A program made the translations under genes and the position numbers. A stretch of 8,926 bases of DNA, from positions 1-8,926 of the forward strand of contig JAEWWQ010000361.1 of assembly GCA_023458855.1 (NCBI GenBank), written 5' to 3'. Below are positions 1 to 7,164 of this stretch, piece by piece (the first letter of the stretch is position 1; each line of letters starts with the position of its first letter). This DNA comes from Bacillota bacterium. Its GTDB lineage: Bacteria; Bacillota; Clostridia; Lachnospirales; Lachnospiraceae. The notes beneath the pieces were generated by a model. That model was not told the DNA's origin, made no database searches, and saw only the letters and a list, made by a program, of their open reading frames with translations.

Positions 1-937
1 TCAGAAGATGAACCGGATCGTATTTGATGCTTCCAGAAAAATAGGGAAGGAAATAGAACTTGAAATTATTGGTGAGAATACAGAGGTTGATAAGAATATT
101 ATTGAGCACATTTCGGATCCGTTGATGCATCTGATACGTAATGCAATAGATCATGGAATTGAAACGCCTGAAGAAAGAATCGCAGTGGGAAAAAATCCAT
201 GCGGGAAGATTACGCTGGAAGCAAAAAATGAAAGCGGAAAAGTATTTATTATCGTGAGAGATGATGGTGCGGGGATTGATCCGAAGAAAATTTTCAAGAA
301 GGCAAAGGAAAATAATCTGGCAGAAGGTAAGGAATATGCCGATTTTACACCGAAGGAAATATTGCAATTCATTACATATCCGGGTTTTTCAACAAAAGAA
401 AAAGTGACAGAACTGTCAGGACGCGGAGTCGGCATGGACGTTGTCGTAAAAAATATTCAGGCGATCGGTGGAAGACTTGAAATCGATAGTGAAGCTGGAA
501 ACGGTTCAAGCATGACTATGAAAATTCCCCTGACCTTAGCTATTATTGAGGGCATCGTGATGGAAGTCGGACATGCTACTTTCGTCGTGGAAACAGGTGT
601 GGTAAAAGAATTTTTAAGTGTAAGGGAAGCTAAGATAATTACAGAACCGGATGGTGAAGAATATGTGATGGTACGGGAGGAATGCTACCCTGTCATTCGT
701 TTAAATGAACGATATGACATTACAGATGCCAGAAATGACATTGAGAAGGGAATTATTATTATTCTGGAACATGAAGATAAAAAAGTGTGTGTGTTTGTAG
801 ATGATCTGATCGGAGAACAGGAAATAGTGGTGAAGCCAATTCCGGCTTATATTAAAAAAGTAGATGGTATTTCAGGGTGTACGCAGTTGGGCGATGGCAG
901 CATTGCTCTTATCCTGGATGCAGCAGGGTTACTATAG
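1..937 (+). CDS. cheA: Chemotaxis histidine kinase CheA, C-terminal part (5' end outside window)
   Basis: This is the 3' portion of the CheA kinase, which autophosphorylates in response to chemoreceptors and passes phosphate to CheY and CheB. The frame is open from the first bases, so the gene begins upstream; the ATG at 8 is internal. Visible parts are the end of the P3 dimerisation region, the whole P4 ATPase domain (about 60-540) and the P5 CheW-like regulatory domain (about 545-937). P4 carries the N box (HLIRNAIDHGIE, about 125-165), the G1 box DDGAGI starting at 260, the G2 box GRGVGMD at 419-439, and a GNGSSMTMKIPLTLAI stretch just before P5. The P1 phosphotransfer domain with its histidine and any P2 domain lie off-window. 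A ribosome binding site for cheW directly follows the TAG stop, which indicates one operon. The identity is secure. Only completeness and the N-terminal domains cannot be judged. Confidence 0.97.
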   Translation, partial: QKMNRIVFDASRKIGKEIELEIIGENTEVDKNIIEHISDPLMHLIRNAIDHGIETPEERIAVGKNPCGKITLEAKNESGKVFIIVRDDGAGIDPKKIFKKAKENNLAEGKEYADFTPKEILQFITYPGFSTKEKVTELSGRGVGMDVVVKNIQAIGGRLEIDSEAGNGSSMTMKIPLTLAIIEGIVMEVGHATFVVETGVVKEFLSVREAKIITEPDGEEYVMVREECYPVIRLNERYDITDARNDIEKGIIIILEHEDKKVCVFVDDLIGEQEIVVKPIPAYIKKVDGISGCTQLGDGSIALILDAAGLL

Positions 938-953
938 GAAGGGGAAACTATAG

Positions 954-1493
954 ATGGATGAAGAATTACTGGAAGAATTGGAAGAAGATACGCAAAGTGG
1001 AAAATATCTAACTTTTAAGTCGGGAAATGAGTATTATGGGCTGGAGCTCAGATGTGTGGAGGAAATCATCGGAATACAAAAAATCACAGAAATTCCGGAG
1101 GCGGAAAACTACATAAAAGGTCTGATTAACCTTCGCGGAAAAATCATTCCGGTCATCGACGTGAGAATCCGTTTCAATCAGGAGCCATTTGTATACACAG
1201 ATCGTACTTGTATCATTATTATCTGTGTAAGAGAAACAGTAGTGGGACTGATTGTTGAGACAATTGCTGAGGTAGTCAGGATTCCGGATGATGCGATAAC
1301 CCCACCGCCTTCCTTGAACCATGGGCATACAAAAAATAAATATGTCTATGGGCTTGGCAAAGTTGGGGATTCGGTAAAGCTGTTGTTAGATCCTGATAAA
1401 CTGATTCATGAAGAAGAAATTTCTATATTGGAAAATCTGAATGAAAAAGCGGAGGAAGTGCTGGCAGAAAGGGGACAGGAAAATGAAAAATAA
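954..1493 (+). CDS. cheW: Chemotaxis coupling protein CheW
   Basis: CheW is the scaffold that links chemoreceptor tips to the P5 domain of CheA in the cytoplasmic signalling array. The 179-residue protein is essentially one CheW domain (about residues 17-155), with the conserved stretch GLINLRGKIIPVIDVR near residues 56-71 and the VVGLIVETIAEVVRI segment typical of the second beta-barrel subdomain. It is somewhat longer than a minimal CheW of about 140-160 residues. The extra length is a short acidic N-terminus (MDEELLEELEED) and a charged C-terminal helix rich in Glu and Lys. The start at 954 is preceded by GGAAGGGGA at 937-945, about 8 bases away. It follows cheA by 16 bases and overlaps the downstream receptor gene by 11 bases, so all three are probably co-transcribed. 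Confidence 0.96.
   Translation: MDEELLEELEEDTQSGKYLTFKSGNEYYGLELRCVEEIIGIQKITEIPEAENYIKGLINLRGKIIPVIDVRIRFNQEPFVYTDRTCIIIICVRETVVGLIVETIAEVVRIPDDAITPPPSLNHGHTKNKYVYGLGKVGDSVKLLLDPDKLIHEEEISILENLNEKAEEVLAERGQENEK
1470..1474 (+). promoter_or_regulatory. Ribosome binding site setting the chemoreceptor start
   Basis: AGGGG lies 8 bases before the ATG at 1483, inside the end of cheW. The upstream in-frame ATG at 1441 has no purine-rich site at a good distance and would add 14 basic residues unlike usual receptor N-termini. This favours 1483. Confidence 0.6.
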
Positions 1494-2856
1494 AAGTAAT
1501 ACAAAAATAAGAACAAGGCTTGTTGGAAGTTTTACTGTACTGATCGTGATGATTCTGTTGATGGGAGTTATAGGTACCGAGGCAATTCTGAATACTGCAG
1601 CAAATAGCAGCAGAGCATCCTTCATCAATTATATGGCAATTATTATGGTAATATTTACAATTGCAGGTATTGCTGTTGCGGGAATAGCGGAATATAGTAT
1701 TTTGAAACAGATTAAAATTCCCATGGAGGAATTGGCAAAAGCGACTTCTAAAATAGCTGACGGTGAGGTCAATATGGTCTTGCAGAAGTATGCAAATGAT
1801 GAAATTGGCTATGTAATCGAAAAATTCCAGGAAATGATTCGGAATATTAAGGAGCAGGCTCAGATTGCAGAAAAAATAGCACAGGGTGATTTGACAATTA
1901 AAGTAAAACCAAGGTCAGAAGGAGATATTCTGGGAAATGCATTACTGGAGCTTGTAACCAATAATAATAAGATCCTGACCGGTGTAACAGAATCAACGAT
2001 GCAGGTAACAGCGGGTGCAGGGCAGATAGCAAGTGCCAGTCAGGCATTGGCACAAGGATCAACGGAGCAGGCAAGTGCAATTGAAGAAATTACTGCATCC
2101 ATGAATGATATTGCGCAAAAAACAAATGCAAATGCAACGCAGGCGACGACCGCAGACCACCTGGTAAATGAGGTGAAGTCCAGAGCCCAAAAGGGAAATG
2201 AACAGATGAAAGAAATGATACACGCAATGTATGCAATCAATGAGTCATCGGAAAATATTTCCAAAATTATAAAAGTAATTGACGATATTGCTTTTCAGAC
2301 AAATATTCTGGCACTGAATGCTACGGTAGAAGCGGCAAGAGCCGGTGTGCATGGAAAAGGATTTGCAGTGGTTGCGGAAGAGGTCCGTAACCTTGCGGAA
2401 AAAAGTGCATCTGCTGCGAGTGAGACAGCAGCAATGATACAGGATTCTATCCATAAGGTTTCAAGCGGATCTGAATTGGCATCCAATACAGCGCAGGCTC
2501 TTGACAACATTGTAAGTGCAATTGAAAAAATAGTTACATTGATTGATAATATTGCAACTTCTTCCGGTGAACAGGCAACAGCTGTCACGCAGATAAATCA
2601 GGCAATATTTCAGGTATCCCAAGTGGTACAGACAAACTCAGCCACAAGTGAGCAGTGTGCATCTGCAAGCGAAGAGCTGGCCAACCAGGCAGAGACCCTT
2701 AAGAGCCTTGTCGCAAAATACAAATTGACGGAAAAGTATGGAAACCGAAGTTATGAGACAAAAACAGATAAAGTACTTAAAAGTAATTATAAAAATACAG
2801 CAAATACAGACAATGAAAGTATTATTTCGCTTGACGGAGGATTTGGAAAGTATTAA
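1483..2856 (+). CDS. Methyl-accepting chemotaxis protein with minimal extracellular loop and tandem HAMP
   Basis: This is a membrane chemoreceptor of 457 residues that controls CheA through CheW. After a basic N-terminus there are two predicted membrane helices, about 13-35 and 48-71, separated by only about 12 residues. There is therefore no room for the usual four-helix-bundle, Cache or other ligand-binding domain. A HAMP domain follows (about 72-124, with Pro80), then a second HAMP-like unit (about 125-168, GDL at 135-137). The signalling hairpin includes QTNILALNATVEAARAG and GKGFAVVAEEVRNLAEKSA, with tip residue Glu283. Two segments fit the methylation-site consensus: ASAIEEITAS at 197-206 and SATSEQCASA at 386-395. 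The tail after about residue 414 is polar and ends GGFGKY, with no NWETF-type CheR pentapeptide. It overlaps cheW, so translational coupling is likely. The family is certain; the stimulus sensed is unknown. Confidence 0.95.
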   Translation: MKNKSNTKIRTRLVGSFTVLIVMILLMGVIGTEAILNTAANSSRASFINYMAIIMVIFTIAGIAVAGIAEYSILKQIKIPMEELAKATSKIADGEVNMVLQKYANDEIGYVIEKFQEMIRNIKEQAQIAEKIAQGDLTIKVKPRSEGDILGNALLELVTNNNKILTGVTESTMQVTAGAGQIASASQALAQGSTEQASAIEEITASMNDIAQKTNANATQATTADHLVNEVKSRAQKGNEQMKEMIHAMYAINESSENISKIIKVIDDIAFQTNILALNATVEAARAGVHGKGFAVVAEEVRNLAEKSASAASETAAMIQDSIHKVSSGSELASNTAQALDNIVSAIEKIVTLIDNIATSSGEQATAVTQINQAIFQVSQVVQTNSATSEQCASASEELANQAETLKSLVAKYKLTEKYGNRSYETKTDKVLKSNYKNTANTDNESIISLDGGFGKY

Positions 2857-2883
2857 AGTATACAAGAAGCGATTAGGCAATTT

Positions 2884-2915
2884 GAGGCTGGTTTCCGTAG
2901 AGACTGGCCTTCTTT
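2884..2915 (+). terminator. Intrinsic terminator of the chemotaxis operon
   Basis: An 11-bp stem pairs 2885-2895 (AGGCTGGTTTC) with 2900-2910 (GAGACTGGCCT) around the tetraloop CGTA. Three pairs are G-U wobbles. A T-rich tail, TTCTTT, ends at 2915. It starts 28 bases after the chemoreceptor stop and only 7 bases separate its tail from the prmA ribosome binding site. Confidence 0.8.
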
Positions 2916-2922
2916 AACGTAT

Positions 2923-2927
2923 AGGAG
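2923..2927 (+). promoter_or_regulatory. Ribosome binding site of prmA, ambiguous start
   Basis: AGGAG is 3 bases before the ATG at 2931 and 12 bases before the in-frame ATG at 2940. Neither distance is ideal. Family members typically begin MKW, which would match the 2940 start. Confidence 0.55.
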
Positions 2928-2930
2928 CAA

Positions 2931-3896
2931 ATGCAGCATATGAAATGGAAAAGATTGACCGTAAAGACAATAACTCAGGCGGAAGATATTATTATCAGCA
3001 CATTGTATGATATTGGACTGGAGGGTGCACAGATTGAAGACAATGTACCTCTTACAGCAGCAGATAAAGAGCAGATGTTCGTAGATATATTACCGGAGGG
3101 ACCGGCAGATGATGGAATAGCGTATGTAAGTTTTTTTGTGGAAGAAGACGGAACGCAAGATATAGATGCTATAGTGAAGTCAGCGGAAGATGAATTGGAC
3201 AGTCTAAGGCAGTTCATGGATATTGGAGAAGGTACCATTCAATTGTCAGAAACAGAAGATATTGACTGGATTAATAATTGGAAACAATATTTTCATCAAT
3301 TTTATATTGATGAGCTTTTGGTGATTCCGTCATGGGAAGAAGTAAAAGCAGAGGATAAAAATAAGAAAATACTGCATATTGATCCAGGTACCGCTTTTGG
3401 TACGGGGATGCATGAGACAACACAATTGTGTATCCGCCAGATAAAAAAATATGTAACAGACAAGACTGATATTCTGGATGTTGGATGCGGCAGTGGAATT
3501 TTGGGAATAATAGCATTAATGTACGGGGCAAATAGCGCAACAGGAACTGATCTTGATCCCTGTGCGATTGATGCAACACATGAAAATATGAAAGCAAATG
3601 GAATTGATAAAGACAGTTTTCGCGTAATGATCGGTAATATCATATCAGATAAGAAGGTACAGGATGCAGCAGGATATGGATGTTACGACATTGTGGTTGC
3701 GAATATTCTGGCTGATGTATTGGTTCCTCTTACACCGGTAATCGTTAATCAATTAAAAGAAGGCGGAATCTATATCACGTCCGGAATTATCGACGATAAA
3801 GAAACAACAGTTGTAGAAGCTGTAAAGGCAGCAGGGTTAGAAGTTCTGGAAGTTACCTGCCAGGGCGAGTGGGTCAGTGTGACTGCAAGAAAGTAA
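2931..3896 (+). CDS. prmA: Ribosomal protein L11 methyltransferase PrmA
   Basis: PrmA is a cytoplasmic class I SAM-dependent methyltransferase that trimethylates lysines and the N-terminus of ribosomal protein L11. The 321-residue product has the family's usual length. It has an N-terminal substrate-recognition domain (about 1-110), a linker containing DWINNWKQYFHQF, and the catalytic domain. Visible motifs are DPGTAFGTGMHETT at 151-164, the SAM-binding motif I DVGCGSG at 183-189, an acidic residue after strand 2 in GTDLDP, and NILA at 258-261, the family's active-site signature. The first codon is uncertain: 2931 gives MQHMKW, while 2940 gives MKW, the common family N-terminus. It is separated from rsmE by 18 bases and no promoter is evident between them. 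In Bacillus subtilis the orthologue yqeT is also followed by the rsmE orthologue yqeU, though there it lies behind dnaJ rather than chemotaxis genes. Confidence 0.95.
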   Translation: MQHMKWKRLTVKTITQAEDIIISTLYDIGLEGAQIEDNVPLTAADKEQMFVDILPEGPADDGIAYVSFFVEEDGTQDIDAIVKSAEDELDSLRQFMDIGEGTIQLSETEDIDWINNWKQYFHQFYIDELLVIPSWEEVKAEDKNKKILHIDPGTAFGTGMHETTQLCIRQIKKYVTDKTDILDVGCGSGILGIIALMYGANSATGTDLDPCAIDATHENMKANGIDKDSFRVMIGNIISDKKVQDAAGYGCYDIVVANILADVLVPLTPVIVNQLKEGGIYITSGIIDDKETTVVEAVKAAGLEVLEVTCQGEWVSVTARK

Positions 3897-3914
3897 TACA
3901 ATGGGAGTAAGTAT

Positions 3915-4670
3915 ATGCATCAATTTTTTGTGGAACCGTATCAGATTCAGGAAGCCGAAAGAAGGGTTATCATTCTGGGAAGCGACGTGAATCATATAAA
4001 AAATGTTCTTCGTATGAAAACCGGAGAAGAAATTGCAATCAGCAATGGTACCGATAAAAAGGAATATCGCTGTGGTATCGCAGAATTTAAAGAAGACTCT
4101 ATTATTTGTGAATTGCGGTTCATAAAAGAGGACGGGGTGGAACTGGTCTCAAAGATTTATCTGTTCCAGGGCCTGCCGAAGGCCGACAAAATGGAGCTGA
4201 TTATACAAAAGGCTGTAGAACTGGGTGCTTACCAGGTAATTCCGATGGAAACAAAAAGAGCAATTGTGAAACTGGATGAGAAAAAAGCAAAAAGTAAAGT
4301 AGAACGTTGGAACAGCATTGCAGAAGCAGCAGCAAAGCAAAGCAAACGAAGAGTGATTCCGGAAGTGACTTCTGTAAAGACGATGAAAGAAGCGATTGCC
4401 TTTGCAAAAGATATGGATGTAAAGATGATTCCGTATGAATTGGCAGAAGGGATGCAAAAGACGAGGGAAATTATAGATAACATTCGTCCGGGGCAGTCAG
4501 TTGCTGTTTTTATTGGTCCGGAAGGCGGATTTGATGAAAGCGAGATCCAACTGGCGGTGGAGAATGGAATTCTTCCAATTACGCTTGGAAAGAGAATTCT
4601 GCGAACAGAAACCGCGGGATTCACAACATTGGCTTGGATTATGTATCAATTAGAGATAAGCATGCTGTGA
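3915..4670 (+). CDS. rsmE: 16S rRNA (uracil1498-N3)-methyltransferase RsmE
   Basis: RsmE methylates N3 of U1498 in helix 44 of 16S rRNA on the assembled small subunit, using SAM. The 251-residue length is typical. The N-terminal third (about 1-70) is the PUA-like RNA-binding domain, starting MHQFFV with the expected HIKNVLRMKTGEE stretch. The remainder is a SPOUT methyltransferase with a C-terminal trefoil knot. Knot motifs are IGPEGGF around 201-205 (GPEGG) and LGKRILRTETA at 224-234, both hallmark SAM-binding segments. KMELIIQKAVELG in the middle is also characteristic. GGGAG at 3903-3907 lies 7 bases before the ATG. It is downstream of prmA in the same transcription unit and 43 bases ahead of the cysteine desulfurase gene. 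Confidence 0.96.
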   Translation: MHQFFVEPYQIQEAERRVIILGSDVNHIKNVLRMKTGEEIAISNGTDKKEYRCGIAEFKEDSIICELRFIKEDGVELVSKIYLFQGLPKADKMELIIQKAVELGAYQVIPMETKRAIVKLDEKKAKSKVERWNSIAEAAAKQSKRRVIPEVTSVKTMKEAIAFAKDMDVKMIPYELAEGMQKTREIIDNIRPGQSVAVFIGPEGGFDESEIQLAVENGILPITLGKRILRTETAGFTTLAWIMYQLEISML

Positions 4671-4679
4671 AAATACGCA

Positions 4680-4704
4680 TATAATAAAATATACAGTATA
4701 TTTT
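4680..4704 (+). promoter_or_regulatory. Putative -10 element plus 19-bp perfect palindrome upstream of the cysteine desulfurase
   Basis: TATAAT stands at 4680-4685. It is followed immediately by AAAATATAC (4686-4694), a central A, and GTATATTTT (4696-4704), a perfect inverted repeat with 9-bp arms. The repeat ends next to the GGAGGA ribosome binding site at 4705-4710. A start site about 7 bases after the -10 would fall inside the palindrome, as in operators bound by dimeric repressors. No good -35 is visible upstream, so promoter activity is uncertain. The same sequence could act as a weak RNA hairpin near the start codon. Confidence 0.45.
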
Positions 4705-4713
4705 GGAGGAATC

Positions 4714-5877
4714 ATGGAAGTATATCTTGATAATTCGGCTACAACAAAGTGTTTTGAGAGCGTTGCGGCACTTATGACAAAGATCATGTGTGAAGATTAC
4801 GGAAACCCATCAAGTATGCATAATAAAGGTATGGAAGCTGAAAAATACATTCGTTATGCAAAGGAAGTGATCTCAAAAAATCTGAAGGTAAGCGAAAAAG
4901 AAATTATATTTACGTCAGGCGGAACAGAATCAGATAACCTGGCAATCATTGGAACGGCGATGGCAAATCGGAGGGCAGGTATGCATCTGATTACCACATG
5001 TATAGAGCATCCGGCTGTTCTGCAGACGATGCAGCATCTGGAAACGTTAGGATTTACAGTCACATACCTGCCGGTGGATAAGAATGGGGTTATCCGCCTG
5101 GAAGATTTGCAGAAAGCGATTACAAGAGAGACCATTCTGGTGTCTATTATGCATACCAATAATGAGATAGGATCGCTTCAGCCGATCGCAGAGGCGGGAG
5201 CGTTGATAAAAAGAATGAATCCTAATATTGTGTTTCATGTGGATGCAGTACAGGGATATGGCAAGTTCAGAATCTTACCTAAGAAAATGTATATTGATCT
5301 TTTGTCGGTCAGTGCGCATAAGATTCATGGTCCGAAAGGAATCGGGTTCTTATATGCAAATGAAAAAGTAAAGATAAAACCGATTATTTTTGGTGGCGGA
5401 CAGCAAAAGGGAATGCGTTCCGGAACAGAAAACGTACCGGCAATTGCAGGACTTGCAAAGGCGGTAGAGGAAGTATACCAGAATCTTGATGATGATATTG
5501 ATAATCTTTACAAAATAAAAGAAGATTTTGTTCAGGGAATATCTAAAATAGAGGATGTGAGAATAAACGGATTCACGGGCAGAGACAGTGCACCGCATGT
5601 CGTGAACGTATCTGTCAGAGGTATCCGGAGCGAAGTGCTGCTGCATGCATTGGAAGAAGAAGGGATTTATGTATCGGCAGGAAGTGCATGTGCATCCAAT
5701 CATCCGTCAGCATCTTCGACATCTGTAACGTTAAAGGCAATCGGGGTAGAAAAGGATTTGCTGGATTCCAGCATCCGTTTCAGCTTTTCGGTTTTTAATA
5801 CCAGGGAAGAAATAAACTATACAATACAAACTTTGTGTGATATGATACCTATGCTTCGCAAATATACAAGATATTAA
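4714..5877 (+). CDS. Cysteine desulfurase, NifS/IscS family, probable sulfur donor for ThiI
   Basis: This is a PLP-dependent enzyme converting L-cysteine to alanine and a protein-bound persulfide. The 387-residue product shows the full fold-type I signature: SGGTESDNLAI near 69-79, His99 (HPAV) that stacks on the cofactor, Asp177 and Gln180 (HVDAVQGYGK), PLP-binding Lys203 in SAHKIHGPKG, GGGQQKGMRSGTENV, and catalytic Cys326 in SAGSACASNHPS. The loop after the cysteine reads ASNHPSASSTSVTLKAIG, slightly longer than in classical IscS and without the PSHVL motif. Its partner is probably ThiI, whose gene starts 18 bases downstream; the arrangement matches Bacillus subtilis nifZ-thiI, where the dedicated desulfurase feeds tRNA 4-thiouridine synthesis. 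No IscU, SufU or other scaffold gene is nearby, which argues against an Fe-S cluster role. A palindrome lies just before the gene. Confidence 0.93.
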   Translation: MEVYLDNSATTKCFESVAALMTKIMCEDYGNPSSMHNKGMEAEKYIRYAKEVISKNLKVSEKEIIFTSGGTESDNLAIIGTAMANRRAGMHLITTCIEHPAVLQTMQHLETLGFTVTYLPVDKNGVIRLEDLQKAITRETILVSIMHTNNEIGSLQPIAEAGALIKRMNPNIVFHVDAVQGYGKFRILPKKMYIDLLSVSAHKIHGPKGIGFLYANEKVKIKPIIFGGGQQKGMRSGTENVPAIAGLAKAVEEVYQNLDDDIDNLYKIKEDFVQGISKIEDVRINGFTGRDSAPHVVNVSVRGIRSEVLLHALEEEGIYVSAGSACASNHPSASSTSVTLKAIGVEKDLLDSSIRFSFSVFNTREEINYTIQTLCDMIPMLRKYTRY

Positions 5878-5895
5878 CAGAGAAAAGGAGTTTAC

Positions 5896-7074
5896 ATGTT
5901 TACAGCTTTTTTGATTAAATACGCAGAAATCGGCGTGAAAGGAAGAAACAGATATTTATTTGAAGATGCACTCGTGCAGCAGATCAAATATGCTTTGAAG
6001 AGGTGCGATGGAGAATTCCAGGTCCATAAAACACAGGGAAGAATTTATGTGGAAGCAGTAAGCGAATTTGACTTTGAAGAAACAGTTGAAAATCTCAAGA
6101 CTGTTTTTGGCATTTCGGGCATTTGTCCTGTTGTGCATGTGGAGGACGAAGGCTTCGACAGATTATGCGAAGAGGTCATAAAATATATGGATGAGGTGTA
6201 TCCTGACAAACATGTAACTTTTAAAGTGTGTGCCAGAAGAGCAAGAAAAAATTATCCGCTTGATTCCATGCACATTAATCAGGAGATGGGAGCTGTTATT
6301 CTGGATGCATTTCCAGATATCAGGGTAGATGTACACAAACCAGATATAGAACTCAATATTGAGATTCGTGAAAAAATATATATTTATTCCAGGATTATTC
6401 CGGGGCCGGGCGGTATGCCGATCGGAACGGCTGGAAAGGCAATGCTCCTGTTATCAGGGGGCATTGACTCTCCTGTTGCCGGATATATGATTGCAAAGCG
6501 TGGAGTTAAGATTGACGCGGTATATTTCCACGCACCGCCTTATACAAGTGAGCGGGCAAAACAGAAAGTGGTTGATCTTGCAAGACTGGTATCACGTTAT
6601 TCGGGACCAATCTGTCTGCATGTAGTAAACTTTACAGATATTCAGCTATACATTTACGAGAAGTGTCCGCATGAAGAATTAACAATCATTATGAGAAGAT
6701 ATATGATGAAGATTGCAGAGAAGATAGCAGAAGAAAATCAATGTATCGGACTTGTTACAGGTGAGAGTATCGGACAGGTTGCCTCCCAGACCATGCAAAG
6801 CCTTGCAGTTACGAATGAAGTATGTATGATGCCGGTATATCGTCCGCTGATTGGGTTTGATAAACAGGAGATTGTGGAAATTTCTGAAAAGATCAATACG
6901 TATGAGACCTCTATTCTGCCGTATGAAGACTGCTGTACTATCTTTGTGGCAAAACATCCGGTGACCAAGCCAAATTTAAAAGTAATTAAGCATCACGAAA
7001 AAGATCTTGAAGAAAAAATCGAGGAACTGGTAGAGACCGCGCTAAACACACAGGAAGTAATCATGGTACGTTAA
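5896..7074 (+). CDS. thiI: tRNA 4-thiouridine synthase ThiI (no rhodanese domain)
   Basis: ThiI adenylates U8 of tRNA with ATP and replaces the oxygen with sulfur to give s4U; in some bacteria it also serves thiamine thiazole synthesis. The 392-residue protein has an N-terminal ferredoxin-like domain, a THUMP RNA-binding domain (about 60-165), the conserved GGMPIGTAGK segment, and a PP-loop pyrophosphatase domain with SGGIDS at 187-192. The Escherichia coli enzyme is about 90 residues longer because of a C-terminal rhodanese domain; that domain is absent here, as in Bacillus subtilis. Cys346 and Cys347 in PYEDCCTIF fall where the conserved non-rhodanese cysteine of ThiI is expected. The adjacent desulfurase is the likely direct sulfur donor. 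AAGGAG at 5885-5890 lies 5 bases before the ATG. It is the last gene before a convergent gene and terminator. Confidence 0.96.
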   Translation: MFTAFLIKYAEIGVKGRNRYLFEDALVQQIKYALKRCDGEFQVHKTQGRIYVEAVSEFDFEETVENLKTVFGISGICPVVHVEDEGFDRLCEEVIKYMDEVYPDKHVTFKVCARRARKNYPLDSMHINQEMGAVILDAFPDIRVDVHKPDIELNIEIREKIYIYSRIIPGPGGMPIGTAGKAMLLLSGGIDSPVAGYMIAKRGVKIDAVYFHAPPYTSERAKQKVVDLARLVSRYSGPICLHVVNFTDIQLYIYEKCPHEELTIIMRRYMMKIAEKIAEENQCIGLVTGESIGQVASQTMQSLAVTNEVCMMPVYRPLIGFDKQEIVEISEKINTYETSILPYEDCCTIFVAKHPVTKPNLKVIKHHEKDLEEKIEELVETALNTQEVIMVR

Positions 7075-7087
7075 AATAACGAGAATT

Positions 7088-7116
7088 AAAAAAAGCAAGA
7101 CAGGTTGTCTTGCTTT
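7088..7116 (-). terminator. Intrinsic terminator between convergent thiI and HPr-like gene
   Basis: A perfect 11-bp stem pairs 7092-7102 (AAAGCAAGACA) with 7106-7116 (TGTCTTGCTTT) around the loop GGT. Read on the minus strand it is followed by seven T residues (complement of the A run 7088-7094), a textbook terminator for the HPr-like gene. On the plus strand the tail is only TTTCATCCTCTTT. It may therefore also stop thiI transcription, but less efficiently. Confidence 0.85.
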
Positions 7117-7130
7117 CATCCTCTTTGAAG

Positions 7131-7157
7131 CCATGTGTAATTTTGTTTTACACATGG
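7131..7157. repeat. Perfect 10-bp inverted repeat (RNA hairpin) after the HPr-like gene
   Basis: CCATGTGTAA (7131-7140) and TTACACATGG (7148-7157) form a perfect stem with a 7-base loop. No T tract follows on either strand, so it is not a standard terminator by itself. It lies 7 bases beyond the HPr-like stop codon and 14 bases from the 7088-7116 hairpin. It could protect mRNA 3' ends or assist termination of both convergent transcripts. Confidence 0.6.
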
Positions 7158-7164
7158 AGCCCGA

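Noticed and set aside
1441..1482. Upstream ATG of the chemoreceptor adding 14 residues
   Set aside because: The sequence is the out-of-frame end of cheW, is strongly basic with Trp and Cys, and lacks a site. MKNKSNTKIRTRLVGSF starting at 1483 is a normal receptor N-terminus.
4229..4624. 131-codon minus-strand frame inside rsmE
   Set aside because: It lies wholly antisense to RsmE catalytic motifs and its Ser/Phe/Ile-rich product is typical of reversed coding sequence.
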